Below are positions 14,811 through 22,858 of a stretch of DNA of 32,198 bases, one piece after another (position 1 is the stretch's first letter; every line of letters starts with the position of its first letter). The notes below the pieces were generated by a model that was not told the origin of the DNA, did not search any database, and saw only the letters and a program-made list of their open reading frames with translations. Made by a program: the position numbers and the translations under genes. Origin of the DNA: Acidimicrobiaceae bacterium (lineage in GTDB: Bacteria; Actinomycetota; Acidimicrobiia; Acidimicrobiales; Aldehydirespiratoraceae); contig NZNH01000080.1 in assembly GCA_002694825.1 (NCBI GenBank), forward strand, positions 76,750 through 108,947. Direction: 5' to 3'.

Positions 14811-15689
14811 TCAGACGAGCGAGAGCGCGTCGCGGAGCTCGCTGCGGTCGAAGGTGGTGTCGAGCCGAGCGCGGATCGAGTTGTCGGCGGCGGCGACGAA
14901 GATGGCGGGCTCGAACGGGAGCGCCATAGCGTTCACGGCGGGGGTGAGTTCGGGGAAGCCGCCGGTCGCGAAGTCCGACGGGTTGATGTAGACCTCGGCG
15001 TGGATCACGTTGAGGTCGGTGCGGTCACCGGCCTCATCGATCAAGAGGTCGAGGACGGGGCCACAGATGTCGGTCTGACAGAACCCGGGTGTGGAGATCA
15101 GCAGCACGGTGGGCTTGTCGTTGGCAACGGCGTCGACGAGATCGATCTCGTGGAACGGGCACTCGATTGCCCGGGTGCAGATCGGCGTGACGCCCTTGGA
15201 GTCGTCGACGGTGGGGGTCGGTGCCGATGGAAGTGGATCACCGACCTGAGGGATCTCGATGTCGACCCGATCGGCGACGAGGAACGGCACGGGCTCGACG
15301 GTGGGATGGTCGGGCAACTCGGCGACGAACTCACCAGGGGCGTCGAAGGTCATCATGAGCGGGAAGTACGGCGTGATGATGCCCTCGGTGCGGCGGGCGA
15401 CCGTGGTCTCGAGGACGACCGTGTCGCCCTGACGGACGCGCACGGCGAGGTGGGCTGGTGCGGATTCACGCATGACATCGATCTCGTCGCGCACGAGGAA
15501 GGTGAGCCGCTGCGCGATGCCTGCCACGAGGATCGGTGCCTGCCGGAAGCCATCGGGGAACGCTGGTGTGAGGAAGCTGAGTTCCTCGCTCGGAAGGGCG
15601 GGCTGCGTGTCGGGACCGCAGGCGATCAGCGCGATCGATCCGGTGGCGAGACCGCCCAGGAGGAATGAACGACGGGGGAGGCCCTGCAC
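14811..15689 (-). CDS. Tat-exported lipoprotein with thioredoxin-like domain
   Basis: 292 residues from the GTG at 15689. The start MQGLPRRSFLLGGLATGSIALIACG holds a twin-arginine motif (Arg6-Arg7 in RRSFLL) and a lipobox LIAC with lipid-modified Cys24, so export by Tat and anchoring to the outer face of the membrane are predicted. An Ig-like or beta domain (about 40-145) is followed by a thioredoxin-fold domain with TVLLISTPGFCQTDICGPVLDLLIDEA; Cys204 and Cys209 (C-X4-C) are the redox-active pair candidates. The spacing differs from CxxC thioredoxins and resembles Sco/TlpA-like relatives. Substrate unknown. Divergent from the 2Fe-2S fusion across 76 bases, with the same -10 hexamer on both sides. 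Confidence 0.78.
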   Translation of the reverse strand: MQGLPRRSFLLGGLATGSIALIACGPDTQPALPSEELSFLTPAFPDGFRQAPILVAGIAQRLTFLVRDEIDVMRESAPAHLAVRVRQGDTVVLETTVARRTEGIITPYFPLMMTFDAPGEFVAELPDHPTVEPVPFLVADRVDIEIPQVGDPLPSAPTPTVDDSKGVTPICTRAIECPFHEIDLVDAVANDKPTVLLISTPGFCQTDICGPVLDLLIDEAGDRTDLNVIHAEVYINPSDFATGGFPELTPAVNAMALPFEPAIFVAAADNSIRARLDTTFDRSELRDALSLV

Positions 15690-15697
15690 GAGACACA

Positions 15698-15703
15698 ACG
15701 CTA
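15698..15703 (-). promoter_or_regulatory. -10 hexamer TAGCGT, leaderless start of the Tat lipoprotein gene
   Basis: On the minus strand TAGCGT ends 8 bases before the GTG at 15689. The divergent gene has the identical hexamer at identical spacing. Confidence 0.45.
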
Positions 15704-15751
15704 ACCGCCGCTCGAGGTTGGAGGACGAGCCGTGGTCGTAGCGACGACCGC

Positions 15752-15757
15752 TAGCGT
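15752..15757 (+). promoter_or_regulatory. -10 hexamer TAGCGT, leaderless start of the 2Fe-2S fusion gene
   Basis: TAGCGT ends 8 bases before the GTG at 15766. No Shine-Dalgarno sequence is present. Confidence 0.45.
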
Positions 15758-15765
15758 CGGGGTTC

Positions 15766-17313
15766 GTGACCGGTACGTCGCAGGACAGCGTTGAGATCAC
15801 CGTCAACGGGGAGATCGTGGTCGTCGCCGACACCACGGCGACCCTGCTCGACGTCCTGCGAGGACACGCAGGCATGGTGTCGGTCAAGGACGGGTGTTCG
15901 CCGCAGGGTCAGTGCGGATGTTGCACCGTCCTCGTCGACGGTCAGCCGCGGGTCTCGTGCGTGACCCCCATCCGCCGCGTGCGTGGCCGCGAGGTCACGA
16001 CCGTCGAGGGTCTGGCGCCCGATGTCCGCGCCGCCTGGGGCGAGGCGTTTGCTGCGACTGGTGGCAGCCAGTGTGGTTTCTGCACACCGGGCATCGTCTG
16101 TCGTTTCGAGGGTCTGCGGGCCAAGGAGATTTCCCACGACGATCGCGCCAAGGCAGCCGATGCCTTGCTCGCTCACATGTGTCGGTGCACCGGATGGCAA
16201 CCGGTGCTCGATGCCTGGGAGGTCTTCGGCACGCCGGTGACCTTGGGCGATGCCGAGGCCGCGGCGACGCGGGCGGAGATCGAGGGCGGGGTCGCCCAGT
16301 CGGTCGGGCCGCATGTCGCACTCGGCGAGGGCGGCTTCAGCGACGACATCGCGCCACCTGGCGCGCTGGTCGCCGTGCCCGACGGCGATGGTTGGGCCAT
16401 CGCCGAGACCCGCGCTGCGGCGCTCGCCGCCTCCGGAAAGATTCAGGGCCGCCGAACGACCGCCGACTATCCGCCACCGATCGAGCTCCCCGAGGGGCAC
16501 TTCGACGCAGTGCTCCGGACCACCTGGACCGAACCGGCCTACCTCGAGACCGATGCATCCTGGTGTGAGCCCGGTGGTGAGCCGGCGTCGCTGTTGGGCA
16601 ACGGTGGGGCATTCGGCGGAAAACTCGAGTCCGAAATCGGTGAGGTGGCCCGCCGACTGGCCGACGAGCACGGCCGCCCGGTGCGCGTGCTGCTCGCCCG
16701 CGAGGACGTCGTGCGCAACGGGCCGAAGCGCCCCCCGATCGCCGGCGGGATGAACGCCGACGGCACCGGTCTGCTCTGCGTCGCCCGCACGCCCGGGATC
16801 GTCGAGGCCATCGCGAGGGTCACCCCCGATGTCACGGTCGAGGAGGTCGACGTGGTCGGTCCGCCGACGTCGGCTGCCATTCGCGGCGCCGGTTGGCTTG
16901 AGGCGGCCGTGCTGCTCGCTGCGGCGCGTGGCGAGGTCGGTTGGATTGCGGAGCCGACCGGAGGAGAGGCCACTGCTTTGGTCGCCGCCGACGGCACGAT
17001 CCATGTGCAGGTTCGAGCCGGTGATCCGCTTGATGAGACCACGCTCCGCTCGTACTGCACGGGAGCTGCGCACATGGGGCTCGGACTCGTGCGGAGCGAG
17101 TCGATTGCGGTCGATCCCGAGACCGGTGAGATCCACGACCTCACCATCCGGTCCTTCGGTGTCGTTCGCGCCGTCGATACACCGACGATCGAGATCGATG
17201 TACTGGCCGACGAGCGACCGGCCGTCAACGGCTCCGATGCGGTGATGGCTGCCGTCGCGGCGGCGGTGTGGCTGGCCGACGGCACACCGACGGCGTGGCC
17301 GACGTCCCGGTAG
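15766..17313 (+). CDS. Fusion of a 2Fe-2S small subunit with a shortened xanthine dehydrogenase-like domain
   Basis: 515 residues. Residues 1-155 are a CoxS/XdhC-type small subunit: plant-type 2Fe-2S cysteines Cys44, Cys50, Cys53, Cys65 (GCSPQGQCGCC...SC) and the second cluster Cys103, Cys106, Cys139, Cys141 (QCGFC...CRC). The remaining 360 residues resemble pieces of the molybdenum large subunit: FSDDIAPPGALVAVP (hammerhead domain), TEPAYLETDASW, LLGNGGAFGGKLESEIGEVARRLADEHGRPVRVLLARED, and MGLGLVRSESIAVDPETGEIHDLTIRS. Normal large subunits have about 750 residues, so much of the cofactor-binding part is gone, and no FAD subunit is present or adjacent. It may be an electron-transfer or non-catalytic relative; molybdenum binding is doubtful. 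It runs to 6 bases before the convergent amidohydrolase. Confidence 0.8.
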   Translation: MTGTSQDSVEITVNGEIVVVADTTATLLDVLRGHAGMVSVKDGCSPQGQCGCCTVLVDGQPRVSCVTPIRRVRGREVTTVEGLAPDVRAAWGEAFAATGGSQCGFCTPGIVCRFEGLRAKEISHDDRAKAADALLAHMCRCTGWQPVLDAWEVFGTPVTLGDAEAAATRAEIEGGVAQSVGPHVALGEGGFSDDIAPPGALVAVPDGDGWAIAETRAAALAASGKIQGRRTTADYPPPIELPEGHFDAVLRTTWTEPAYLETDASWCEPGGEPASLLGNGGAFGGKLESEIGEVARRLADEHGRPVRVLLAREDVVRNGPKRPPIAGGMNADGTGLLCVARTPGIVEAIARVTPDVTVEEVDVVGPPTSAAIRGAGWLEAAVLLAAARGEVGWIAEPTGGEATALVAADGTIHVQVRAGDPLDETTLRSYCTGAAHMGLGLVRSESIAVDPETGEIHDLTIRSFGVVRAVDTPTIEIDVLADERPAVNGSDAVMAAVAAAVWLADGTPTAWPTSR

Positions 17314-17319
17314 GCGAGG

Positions 17320-19029
17320 TCAGCGAGGGTCGCCCTGCGGCCCGCGGATCAGACGACCCGGTGTCTCGCCGGTGAACTGATCGTCGAGCACAGTGACGGC
17401 ACCGCGGCACACGGTCGCGCCGTAGCCCTCGGCCCGTTGCACATAGCGCTTCGCACCGGTCGGCAGGTCGTCAACGAGATGCGGAAGCTCGACCGCCAGG
17501 CCGTCGAGATCGATCACGTTCACGTCGGCCCGCATGCCCGGAGCGAGCAGGCCACGGTCGTGGAGTCCGTACATCTCGGCGGTCTGACGAGTCTGGCGAT
17601 GCACGAGCCACTCGACCGGCATCTGGTCACCACGCGCACGGTCGCGGGCCCAGAACTGCAGCATGAAGGTCGGCATGCCGCCGTCGGCGATCGTCCCGCA
17701 GTGGGCACCGGCGTCGGCGAGACCCATGCGGGTGTGGGGGTGCTGATGGAGCTCCCGCAGGTGATCGAGGTTGTGGTTCGAGTAGTTGAAGAGCGGGTAG
17801 TAGAGGAGTCCCTTCCCGTTCTCCGACATCATCTGGTCGTAGGCGACCTCGGCCGGCTCGACCCCCCGGGCGGCGGCGATCCCTGCGCACGTTGCGGCCG
17901 GATCGGGTTCGTAGTCGGCTTCGCCGGAGAACGGGTAGAGCTTGTCCCAGCTGCGGGTGATCGACGCGATGAAGTCGCTCCAGACGGCGGGCACCTCGGT
18001 CGTGAGCGCGGCACGCACGTCGGGCCGGGCGAGTTCCTCGAGACACTCGTTTTCGGGCAGTTGACCGATGAGGCCCCAGGTGGGGCAGAGCATGAACGGG
18101 TTGACGGTGGCCGACCACGATTCGAGGATGCCGACCGGCCGGCCCGACACCTGGGCGAGGATGTTGAGCCCGTCGGCCTGGGCCTGCTCGATCAGCCGGA
18201 GGTCCTCTCGCCACAGGTCCGGCGCGTAATCGGGCTGGTTGAGGTTGAACACGACCGGCTGGCCGGTGATCCGGGCGACGGCGCGCATCCACGAGAACGA
18301 GTCGGGCACCTCGGGATGGTGGGTGGCGGTCTGGAAGACGCCATGGCCGACCTCGGCGATTGAACGAGCGATTGCAAGGAGTTCGTCGTCGGTGGCGAAT
18401 GTGCCGGGCACGAGTTCGCCATCGACCGCCTTGTGCAGTGGTGTGCGCGAGGTGGAGAAGCCGAGCGCACCGGCCCGCAAGCCCTCGCCGACAAGTGTGG
18501 CCATCGCGTCGATGTCGTCGGGGGTGGCGTCGTCGATCGCCCGCTCGCGCATGACGTAGGCACGCAGTGCGCCGTGGGGCACCTGGGTGCCAAGGTCGAG
18601 GACCCACTGGCGGGCATCGAGGTTGTCGAGGTACTCGGGGAAGGTCTCCCAGCCCCACTGGATGCCGTCGGTCAGGGCCGCCCCGGGGATGTCCTCGACA
18701 CCTTCCATCAGTTGGATCAGGAAGTCGCGGCGATCCGCGGCGGCCGGCGCGAAGCCGACACCGCAGTTGCCCATCACTGCGGTGGTGACGCCGTGCCATC
18801 CGGACGGTGTGAGTTCGGGGTCCCAGGTCGCCTGGGCGTCGTAGTGGGTGTGGGTGTCGACGAACCCAGGGGTGACGATGCGGCCGTCGGCATCGATCTC
18901 CCGTCGCCCGGCGCCGACATCGGAGCCGACCTCCGTGATCGTCTCGCCGTCGATGGCGATGTCGGCGGCCCGGGCCGCAGCGCCGGAACCGTCGATGACC
19001 TGACCGTTGCGGATGACGAGATCGTGCAT
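17320..19029 (-). CDS. N-acyl-D-amino-acid deacylase family amidohydrolase
   Basis: 569 residues from the ATG at 19029 (MHDLVIRNGQVIDGSGAAARAADIAIDGETITEVG). A metal-dependent amidohydrolase: GFVDTHTHYDAQATWDP supplies His60, His62 and Asp64; GNCGVGFAP (88-95) includes the cysteine that binds zinc in D-aminoacylases; LADAGAHCG holds the catalytic Asp; LAPGMRADVNVIDLDGL is the usual end of the barrel. The family removes acyl groups from N-acyl-D-amino acids, but many members have other substrates. Cytoplasmic. The start is supported by TACGAT 6 bases upstream rather than the in-frame codon 30 bases earlier. Divergent from mftF. Confidence 0.88.
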   Translation of the reverse strand: MHDLVIRNGQVIDGSGAAARAADIAIDGETITEVGSDVGAGRREIDADGRIVTPGFVDTHTHYDAQATWDPELTPSGWHGVTTAVMGNCGVGFAPAAADRRDFLIQLMEGVEDIPGAALTDGIQWGWETFPEYLDNLDARQWVLDLGTQVPHGALRAYVMRERAIDDATPDDIDAMATLVGEGLRAGALGFSTSRTPLHKAVDGELVPGTFATDDELLAIARSIAEVGHGVFQTATHHPEVPDSFSWMRAVARITGQPVVFNLNQPDYAPDLWREDLRLIEQAQADGLNILAQVSGRPVGILESWSATVNPFMLCPTWGLIGQLPENECLEELARPDVRAALTTEVPAVWSDFIASITRSWDKLYPFSGEADYEPDPAATCAGIAAARGVEPAEVAYDQMMSENGKGLLYYPLFNYSNHNLDHLRELHQHPHTRMGLADAGAHCGTIADGGMPTFMLQFWARDRARGDQMPVEWLVHRQTRQTAEMYGLHDRGLLAPGMRADVNVIDLDGLAVELPHLVDDLPTGAKRYVQRAEGYGATVCRGAVTVLDDQFTGETPGRLIRGPQGDPR

Positions 19030-19035
19030 GATCCG

Positions 19036-19041
19036 ATCGTA
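19036..19041 (-). promoter_or_regulatory. -10 hexamer TACGAT, leaderless start of the amidohydrolase gene
   Basis: On the minus strand TACGAT ends 6 bases before the ATG at 19029. Confidence 0.5.
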
Positions 19042-19100
19042 GGGGACCGACGGGCTCACCTGTCAGGTGTGCCGCCGCTCCGCGTGGCAGCCGTCGACGC

Positions 19101-19106
19101 TACCGT
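19101..19106 (+). promoter_or_regulatory. -10 hexamer TACCGT, leaderless start of mftF
   Basis: TACCGT ends 8 bases before the ATG at 19115. No Shine-Dalgarno sequence is present. Confidence 0.45.
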
Positions 19107-19114
19107 CGACGTCA

Positions 19115-20542
19115 ATGTCCGTCCGTCAACCCGTGCCTGTCGGGCTCCGCCTCGTCGCCGACCCGTCGCTCGTTCGGCGCGACAGTGGTCGGGTGCTCGT
19201 CGGCGGCTCACCGTTCCGGATGATGCGTTTGAGCGAGGTCGGCGCCCGGGCGGTCGATCGATGGATCGACGGGGCCCCGGTGCGGGCCGGGGTGGAGGCG
19301 GCACTCGCACGTCGACTCCTCGACGCCGGCTCGATGCACCCGCTGGTGGCGCCGGCCACCGACCGGGACGCCACCGTCGTCACCCCTGTGAGGGACGAAC
19401 CGTCGCTCACCACCCTCCCCACGGGTGATCGCCCGACCATCGTCGTCGATGATGGTTCGAGCCCGCCGATCGGCCCGATCGACGGTGCCCGGGTGATTCG
19501 GCGTGATGTCAGCGGCGGTCCGGGCGCGGCTCGTACCGACGGCCTTGCCCTCGCCCGGGCCGAGGGCGCCGAGTTCGTCGCCTTCGTGGACGCCGACGTC
19601 ACCGTCGATCCCGAGGCGGATCCCTCAGGTTCCGACTGGATCGACCGATTGCTCGGGCACTTCGACGATCCGGCCGTTGCGGCGGTGGCGCCTCGTGTCG
19701 TGTCGGTGCCCGGTGACACCATCCTCGCAGCGTACGAGGAGGCCTTCTCGCCCCTCGACCTCGGCGGTGCTCCGTCGCTCGTCGCACCCGGTCGGCGGGT
19801 TTCCTATGTCCCCACTGCGGCGCTGATCGTCCGAGTGGCAGCGGTCGACGCGGTCGGTGGGTTCGACCCGGCGCTGCGGTATGGCGAGGACGTCGATCTG
19901 ATCTGGCGGCTCGCCTCTGCCGGGCACGCCGTCCGCTACGACCCGTCTGTCGTGGTGCAACACCGCCCGCGCTCGTCGTGGGGTGCCTGGTTCCGGCAGC
20001 GCATGTCCTACGGTTCGGCTGCGGCACCGCTCGCCAGCCGACACGGTGACGCGATTGCGCCCAGTCGAGCACCCGTCGAGTTGTACGGCACGATCGCCGC
20101 TGCCGTGGTCGCACCGGGAGCACTTGTTGCAGGCGCAGCCGCCGCCACGGTCACCGCAGCCCAGATCCGCGTCCGCCGAGCGCTTGGGGAACATCACCAG
20201 CCGGCCGCCGTGAACGGAGCGATGGCCCAGGCATTCGGCTCGACCGTCGCTGCAATCCCACGTGCGTGGGCCCCGTTGGCGCTCGTCGCCGCGGCCGGAC
20301 GGCGCCCACGGCGACGACTTGCTGCGATGGTGATGACTGCTGCCGCCGTCGAGGTGCTTCAGCGCCGCCCAGCGGTCGACCCCTTCCGGGCGACGACGGC
20401 CCGACTCGTCGACCACCTCGCCTACGGCGTCGGGGTGTGGCAGGGCGTCGTGCATGAGCGTTCGTTGACGGCCGTGCGCCCCGCTCGAAGCGAGAATGGG
20501 GTTCGGAGCACGGATGCCTCGGGGTCTACCGTCACGCCATGA
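19115..20542 (+). CDS. mftF: Mycofactocin glycosyltransferase MftF (GT2 family)
   Basis: 475 residues, the length of MftF. Starts VGLRLVADPSLVRRDSGRVLVGGSPFRMMRLSEVGARAVDRW, the typical N-terminal region. A GT2 domain follows: TVVTPVRDEPS, IVVDDGSSPP, GPGAARTDGLALARAEGAEFVAFVDADVTVDP (DxD motif), LDLGGAPSLVAPGRRVSYVPTAALIVRVAAVDAVGGFDPALRYGEDVDLIWRL and FRQRMSYGSAAAPLASRHGD, all recognisable MftF blocks. Hydrophobic stretches near 330-420 suggest membrane association. MftF attaches glucose units to mycofactocin, a peptide-derived redox cofactor. None of mftA-E is in this window. The stop overlaps the ATG of the serine hydrolase (ATGA), so the two are co-translated. Confidence 0.88.
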   Translation: MSVRQPVPVGLRLVADPSLVRRDSGRVLVGGSPFRMMRLSEVGARAVDRWIDGAPVRAGVEAALARRLLDAGSMHPLVAPATDRDATVVTPVRDEPSLTTLPTGDRPTIVVDDGSSPPIGPIDGARVIRRDVSGGPGAARTDGLALARAEGAEFVAFVDADVTVDPEADPSGSDWIDRLLGHFDDPAVAAVAPRVVSVPGDTILAAYEEAFSPLDLGGAPSLVAPGRRVSYVPTAALIVRVAAVDAVGGFDPALRYGEDVDLIWRLASAGHAVRYDPSVVVQHRPRSSWGAWFRQRMSYGSAAAPLASRHGDAIAPSRAPVELYGTIAAAVVAPGALVAGAAAATVTAAQIRVRRALGEHHQPAAVNGAMAQAFGSTVAAIPRAWAPLALVAAAGRRPRRRLAAMVMTAAAVEVLQRRPAVDPFRATTARLVDHLAYGVGVWQGVVHERSLTAVRPARSENGVRSTDASGSTVTP

Positions 20543-21651
20543 CCTCGATCGTCCAATCCCGCCTCGACGCCCTCGTCGCTCGCTGCCGTCGTGAAGTCGA
20601 CGAGGGCCGCCTGCCCGGGTACCAACTCGCCGTCGGCTTCGACAACGAGATCGTCTACGCAGAGGCCTACGGCGACGCAGCCGACCACAACCGCTTCCAC
20701 ACCTACTCGGCGGTGAAGCCGACCGTCAGCCTCACCGTGCTCGAGCTCGCAGCCGAGGGGTTGCTCGACGTCGACGCCACCGTGGCGTCGGTGCTGCCGT
20801 CGTTCGGCGAAAACGGCAAGGACACCATCACCCTCTCGCAGGTCCTGCTCCACGCAGGTGGCTTCCCGACCGCCCCGATCGGTGCTGAGGCGACCGATCG
20901 TCAACAGCGGCTCGATCGGTACGCAAGCTGGCACACCACCTGGGAGCCAGGTACTCGATTCGAGTATCACCCCTCCCAGGCGCACTGGGTTCTTGCCGAC
21001 ATGATCGAAGAAGCGGCGGGCCGCCCGTACGCCGACGTCATCACCGAACGCCTCATGACCCCGGCCGGCCAGCCTCGCTGGCTCGCGATTCCCGAGCACG
21101 AGCAGGGCGACATCAAGGATGTGTTCGACGTCGGCGACCCGATCGACCCGGCGGAGTTCAAGGCCCTCCATGGGGTCGACATGCCAGAGACCGAGGTCAC
21201 CAACGCGTCCCTCAGGGTGTTCAACGATCCGATGGTCCGCGCCGGTGGGCACCCGGGTGGGGGTGGTATCGCCTCGGCGTCGTCGATCGCCGGCTGGTAC
21301 CAGGCGATCCTCCACGACCGCGGCGACATCCTGCGCCCGGAGGTCAAAGACGACGCGCTGCGCACGATCCGCCAGACGCACCCCGACCCACTCGGCACCT
21401 GCGCCAACCGCACCCATGCCTTCACGATCGCGGGCGCCGATGACCAAAAAGCGCTCCGCGGCCACGGCCACACCTCGAGCGAGTGGGCCTTCGGTCATGG
21501 TGGAGCGAAGGGTCAGATCGGCTGGGCCGACCCGGCGACCGGCATCTCGCTCGGCTTCATGACCCACGGCCTCGACCGCAACGATCTCGTCGTCGGGCGA
21601 CGAGGGATCGCGATCTCCTCGAAGGCCGGCGTGCTCACGACGCCGGAGTAG
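20539..21651 (+). CDS. Class C beta-lactamase-like serine hydrolase
   Basis: 370 residues. The SxxK motif is YSAVKPTVSLTVLELAAEG near residue 57, the second motif reads FEYHPSQAHWVLADMIEEAAG (Tyr-x-Ser variant of YxN), and the third is FGHGGAKGQIGWADP (HGG replacing KTG), the arrangement of the EstB / LACTB / class C esterase group rather than of resistance beta-lactamases. No signal peptide is seen, so a cytoplasmic esterase or amidase is more likely than an exported lactamase. Translationally coupled to mftF through ATGA; why a hydrolase accompanies mftF is unknown. Its last 17 bases overlap the 3' end of the convergent MFS gene. Confidence 0.85.
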   Translation: MTSIVQSRLDALVARCRREVDEGRLPGYQLAVGFDNEIVYAEAYGDAADHNRFHTYSAVKPTVSLTVLELAAEGLLDVDATVASVLPSFGENGKDTITLSQVLLHAGGFPTAPIGAEATDRQQRLDRYASWHTTWEPGTRFEYHPSQAHWVLADMIEEAAGRPYADVITERLMTPAGQPRWLAIPEHEQGDIKDVFDVGDPIDPAEFKALHGVDMPETEVTNASLRVFNDPMVRAGGHPGGGGIASASSIAGWYQAILHDRGDILRPEVKDDALRTIRQTHPDPLGTCANRTHAFTIAGADDQKALRGHGHTSSEWAFGHGGAKGQIGWADPATGISLGFMTHGLDRNDLVVGRRGIAISSKAGVLTTPE

Positions 21652-22822
21652 CGCTCCCGGTCGGAGCGTTCGCCCGCACGGCCGCCCACATCGCCGCCAT
21701 CATCAGCACGACGACGAGCGAAACCCAGCCGAGCGCCTCCTGACTGGTTCGGTCGGCGAGCAGGCCGATCACGGCGGGCACGATGATGGCGCCCGCCGAG
21801 GAGGTCGCCAACTGATACCCGACGATTCGAGCGGCCCGATCCGCCCCGAGATAGATCGGGGTGCGGTTGACCACAGCCGGAAACATCACCGAGAAAGCGA
21901 AGCCCAAGAGCGGTAACGCGAAGCCGCCGAGCCCGCCGGGGTCGGCAGCAAAGATGGCGGCGGCGACGACCGCAAGCCCTGACGCCCGGCTCATGATCAC
22001 CTCAGGCGCTACCCGGTCGCCGCCGAATGCGAGCAGGAAGCGGCCCACCGTGAGACCGCCCCAGTACGAGGCGACGAAGACGCTGGCCAGCACTTCGTCG
22101 GTGCCGCGCGCCTCGCTGAGCAGGGTGAAGCTCCATTGGCCGGCGGAGACCTCCACGCCGACATAGAGGAAGAACCAGCCGAGCACGAGTGCGAGCAGGT
22201 ATGACGGCACCTCCACCGTCCGGCCGCGGGTTGCTTCGACGTCGGGTGCGTCGGGCGTGTCGTCGAAACCTTCATGGGCCAGCGGTGAGGCAATGACGAT
22301 GCCGGCCTGCAGCGCAGCGAAAATCCAGAACGGCACCCCCCACCGGTCGCCACCGGCGACGAATGCGGCAGCGACGAGTGGACCGGCCGATGCGCCGACC
22401 CCGTAGAAGCCGTGGAGCAGGCCCATCGCTCGTTGCCCGCGTTTCACGGCGATCCAGGCGTTCACGGCGGAGTCGAGCGTTCCGTTGCCGAGGCCGAGGA
22501 GTGCAAAGCCGACGAGCGTCGTCGCCCACAACGAACCGAGCCCGATGATCCCGAACGCCAGCGCAGCCAGGGTCGAGCCCATCCGGAACACCGTCGTCAT
22601 CCCGAATCGTTCGCTGAGGTGACCCGACGCCACTGAGGCGATCAGGTAGCCCCCGGCGAGGCAGGCGAAGACCTGACCGAACGAACCGTCAGTCCGCCCG
22701 AAGTCGTCGCGGAGGTCGGGCCAGACCGTGCCGATCGCCCCGTCGGTCAGTCCGAGCAGGACGAAGGCGCCGAGGCCGATGAGGATCGCCCTCTGGGGTG
22801 GGGTGGAAAAGCGGCCGGACAC
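21635..22822 (-). CDS. MFS transporter
   Basis: 395 residues with about 12 hydrophobic segments, e.g. AILIGLGAFVLLGLTDGAIGTVWPDL, CLAGGYLIASVASGHLSERFGMTTVFRMGSTLAALAFGIIGLGSLWATTLVGFALLGLGNGTLDSAVNAW, SYLLALVLGWFFLYVGVEVS and ALGWVSLVVVLMMAAMWAAV. The loop GHLSERFGMTTVFR fits the MFS motif A between helices 2 and 3. The GAIGTVWPDLRDDFG and HGFYGVGASAGPLV segments resemble the FucP/YbjJ-like branch. Substrate unknown. GTG start; a CAGACT hexamer lies 6 bases upstream but is a poor -10. Confidence 0.85.
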   Translation of the reverse strand: MSGRFSTPPQRAILIGLGAFVLLGLTDGAIGTVWPDLRDDFGRTDGSFGQVFACLAGGYLIASVASGHLSERFGMTTVFRMGSTLAALAFGIIGLGSLWATTLVGFALLGLGNGTLDSAVNAWIAVKRGQRAMGLLHGFYGVGASAGPLVAAAFVAGGDRWGVPFWIFAALQAGIVIASPLAHEGFDDTPDAPDVEATRGRTVEVPSYLLALVLGWFFLYVGVEVSAGQWSFTLLSEARGTDEVLASVFVASYWGGLTVGRFLLAFGGDRVAPEVIMSRASGLAVVAAAIFAADPGGLGGFALPLLGFAFSVMFPAVVNRTPIYLGADRAARIVGYQLATSSAGAIIVPAVIGLLADRTSQEALGWVSLVVVLMMAAMWAAVRANAPTGSATPAS

Positions 22823-22858
22823 CGGTGCAGTCTGCCGACTCGCCCGCCCGGATACTGA

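Noticed and set aside
20539..21651. A beta-lactam resistance gene
   Set aside because: The protein has SxxK and HGG motifs of the esterase-like class C group, no signal peptide, and YxS rather than YxN, so resistance is not implied.
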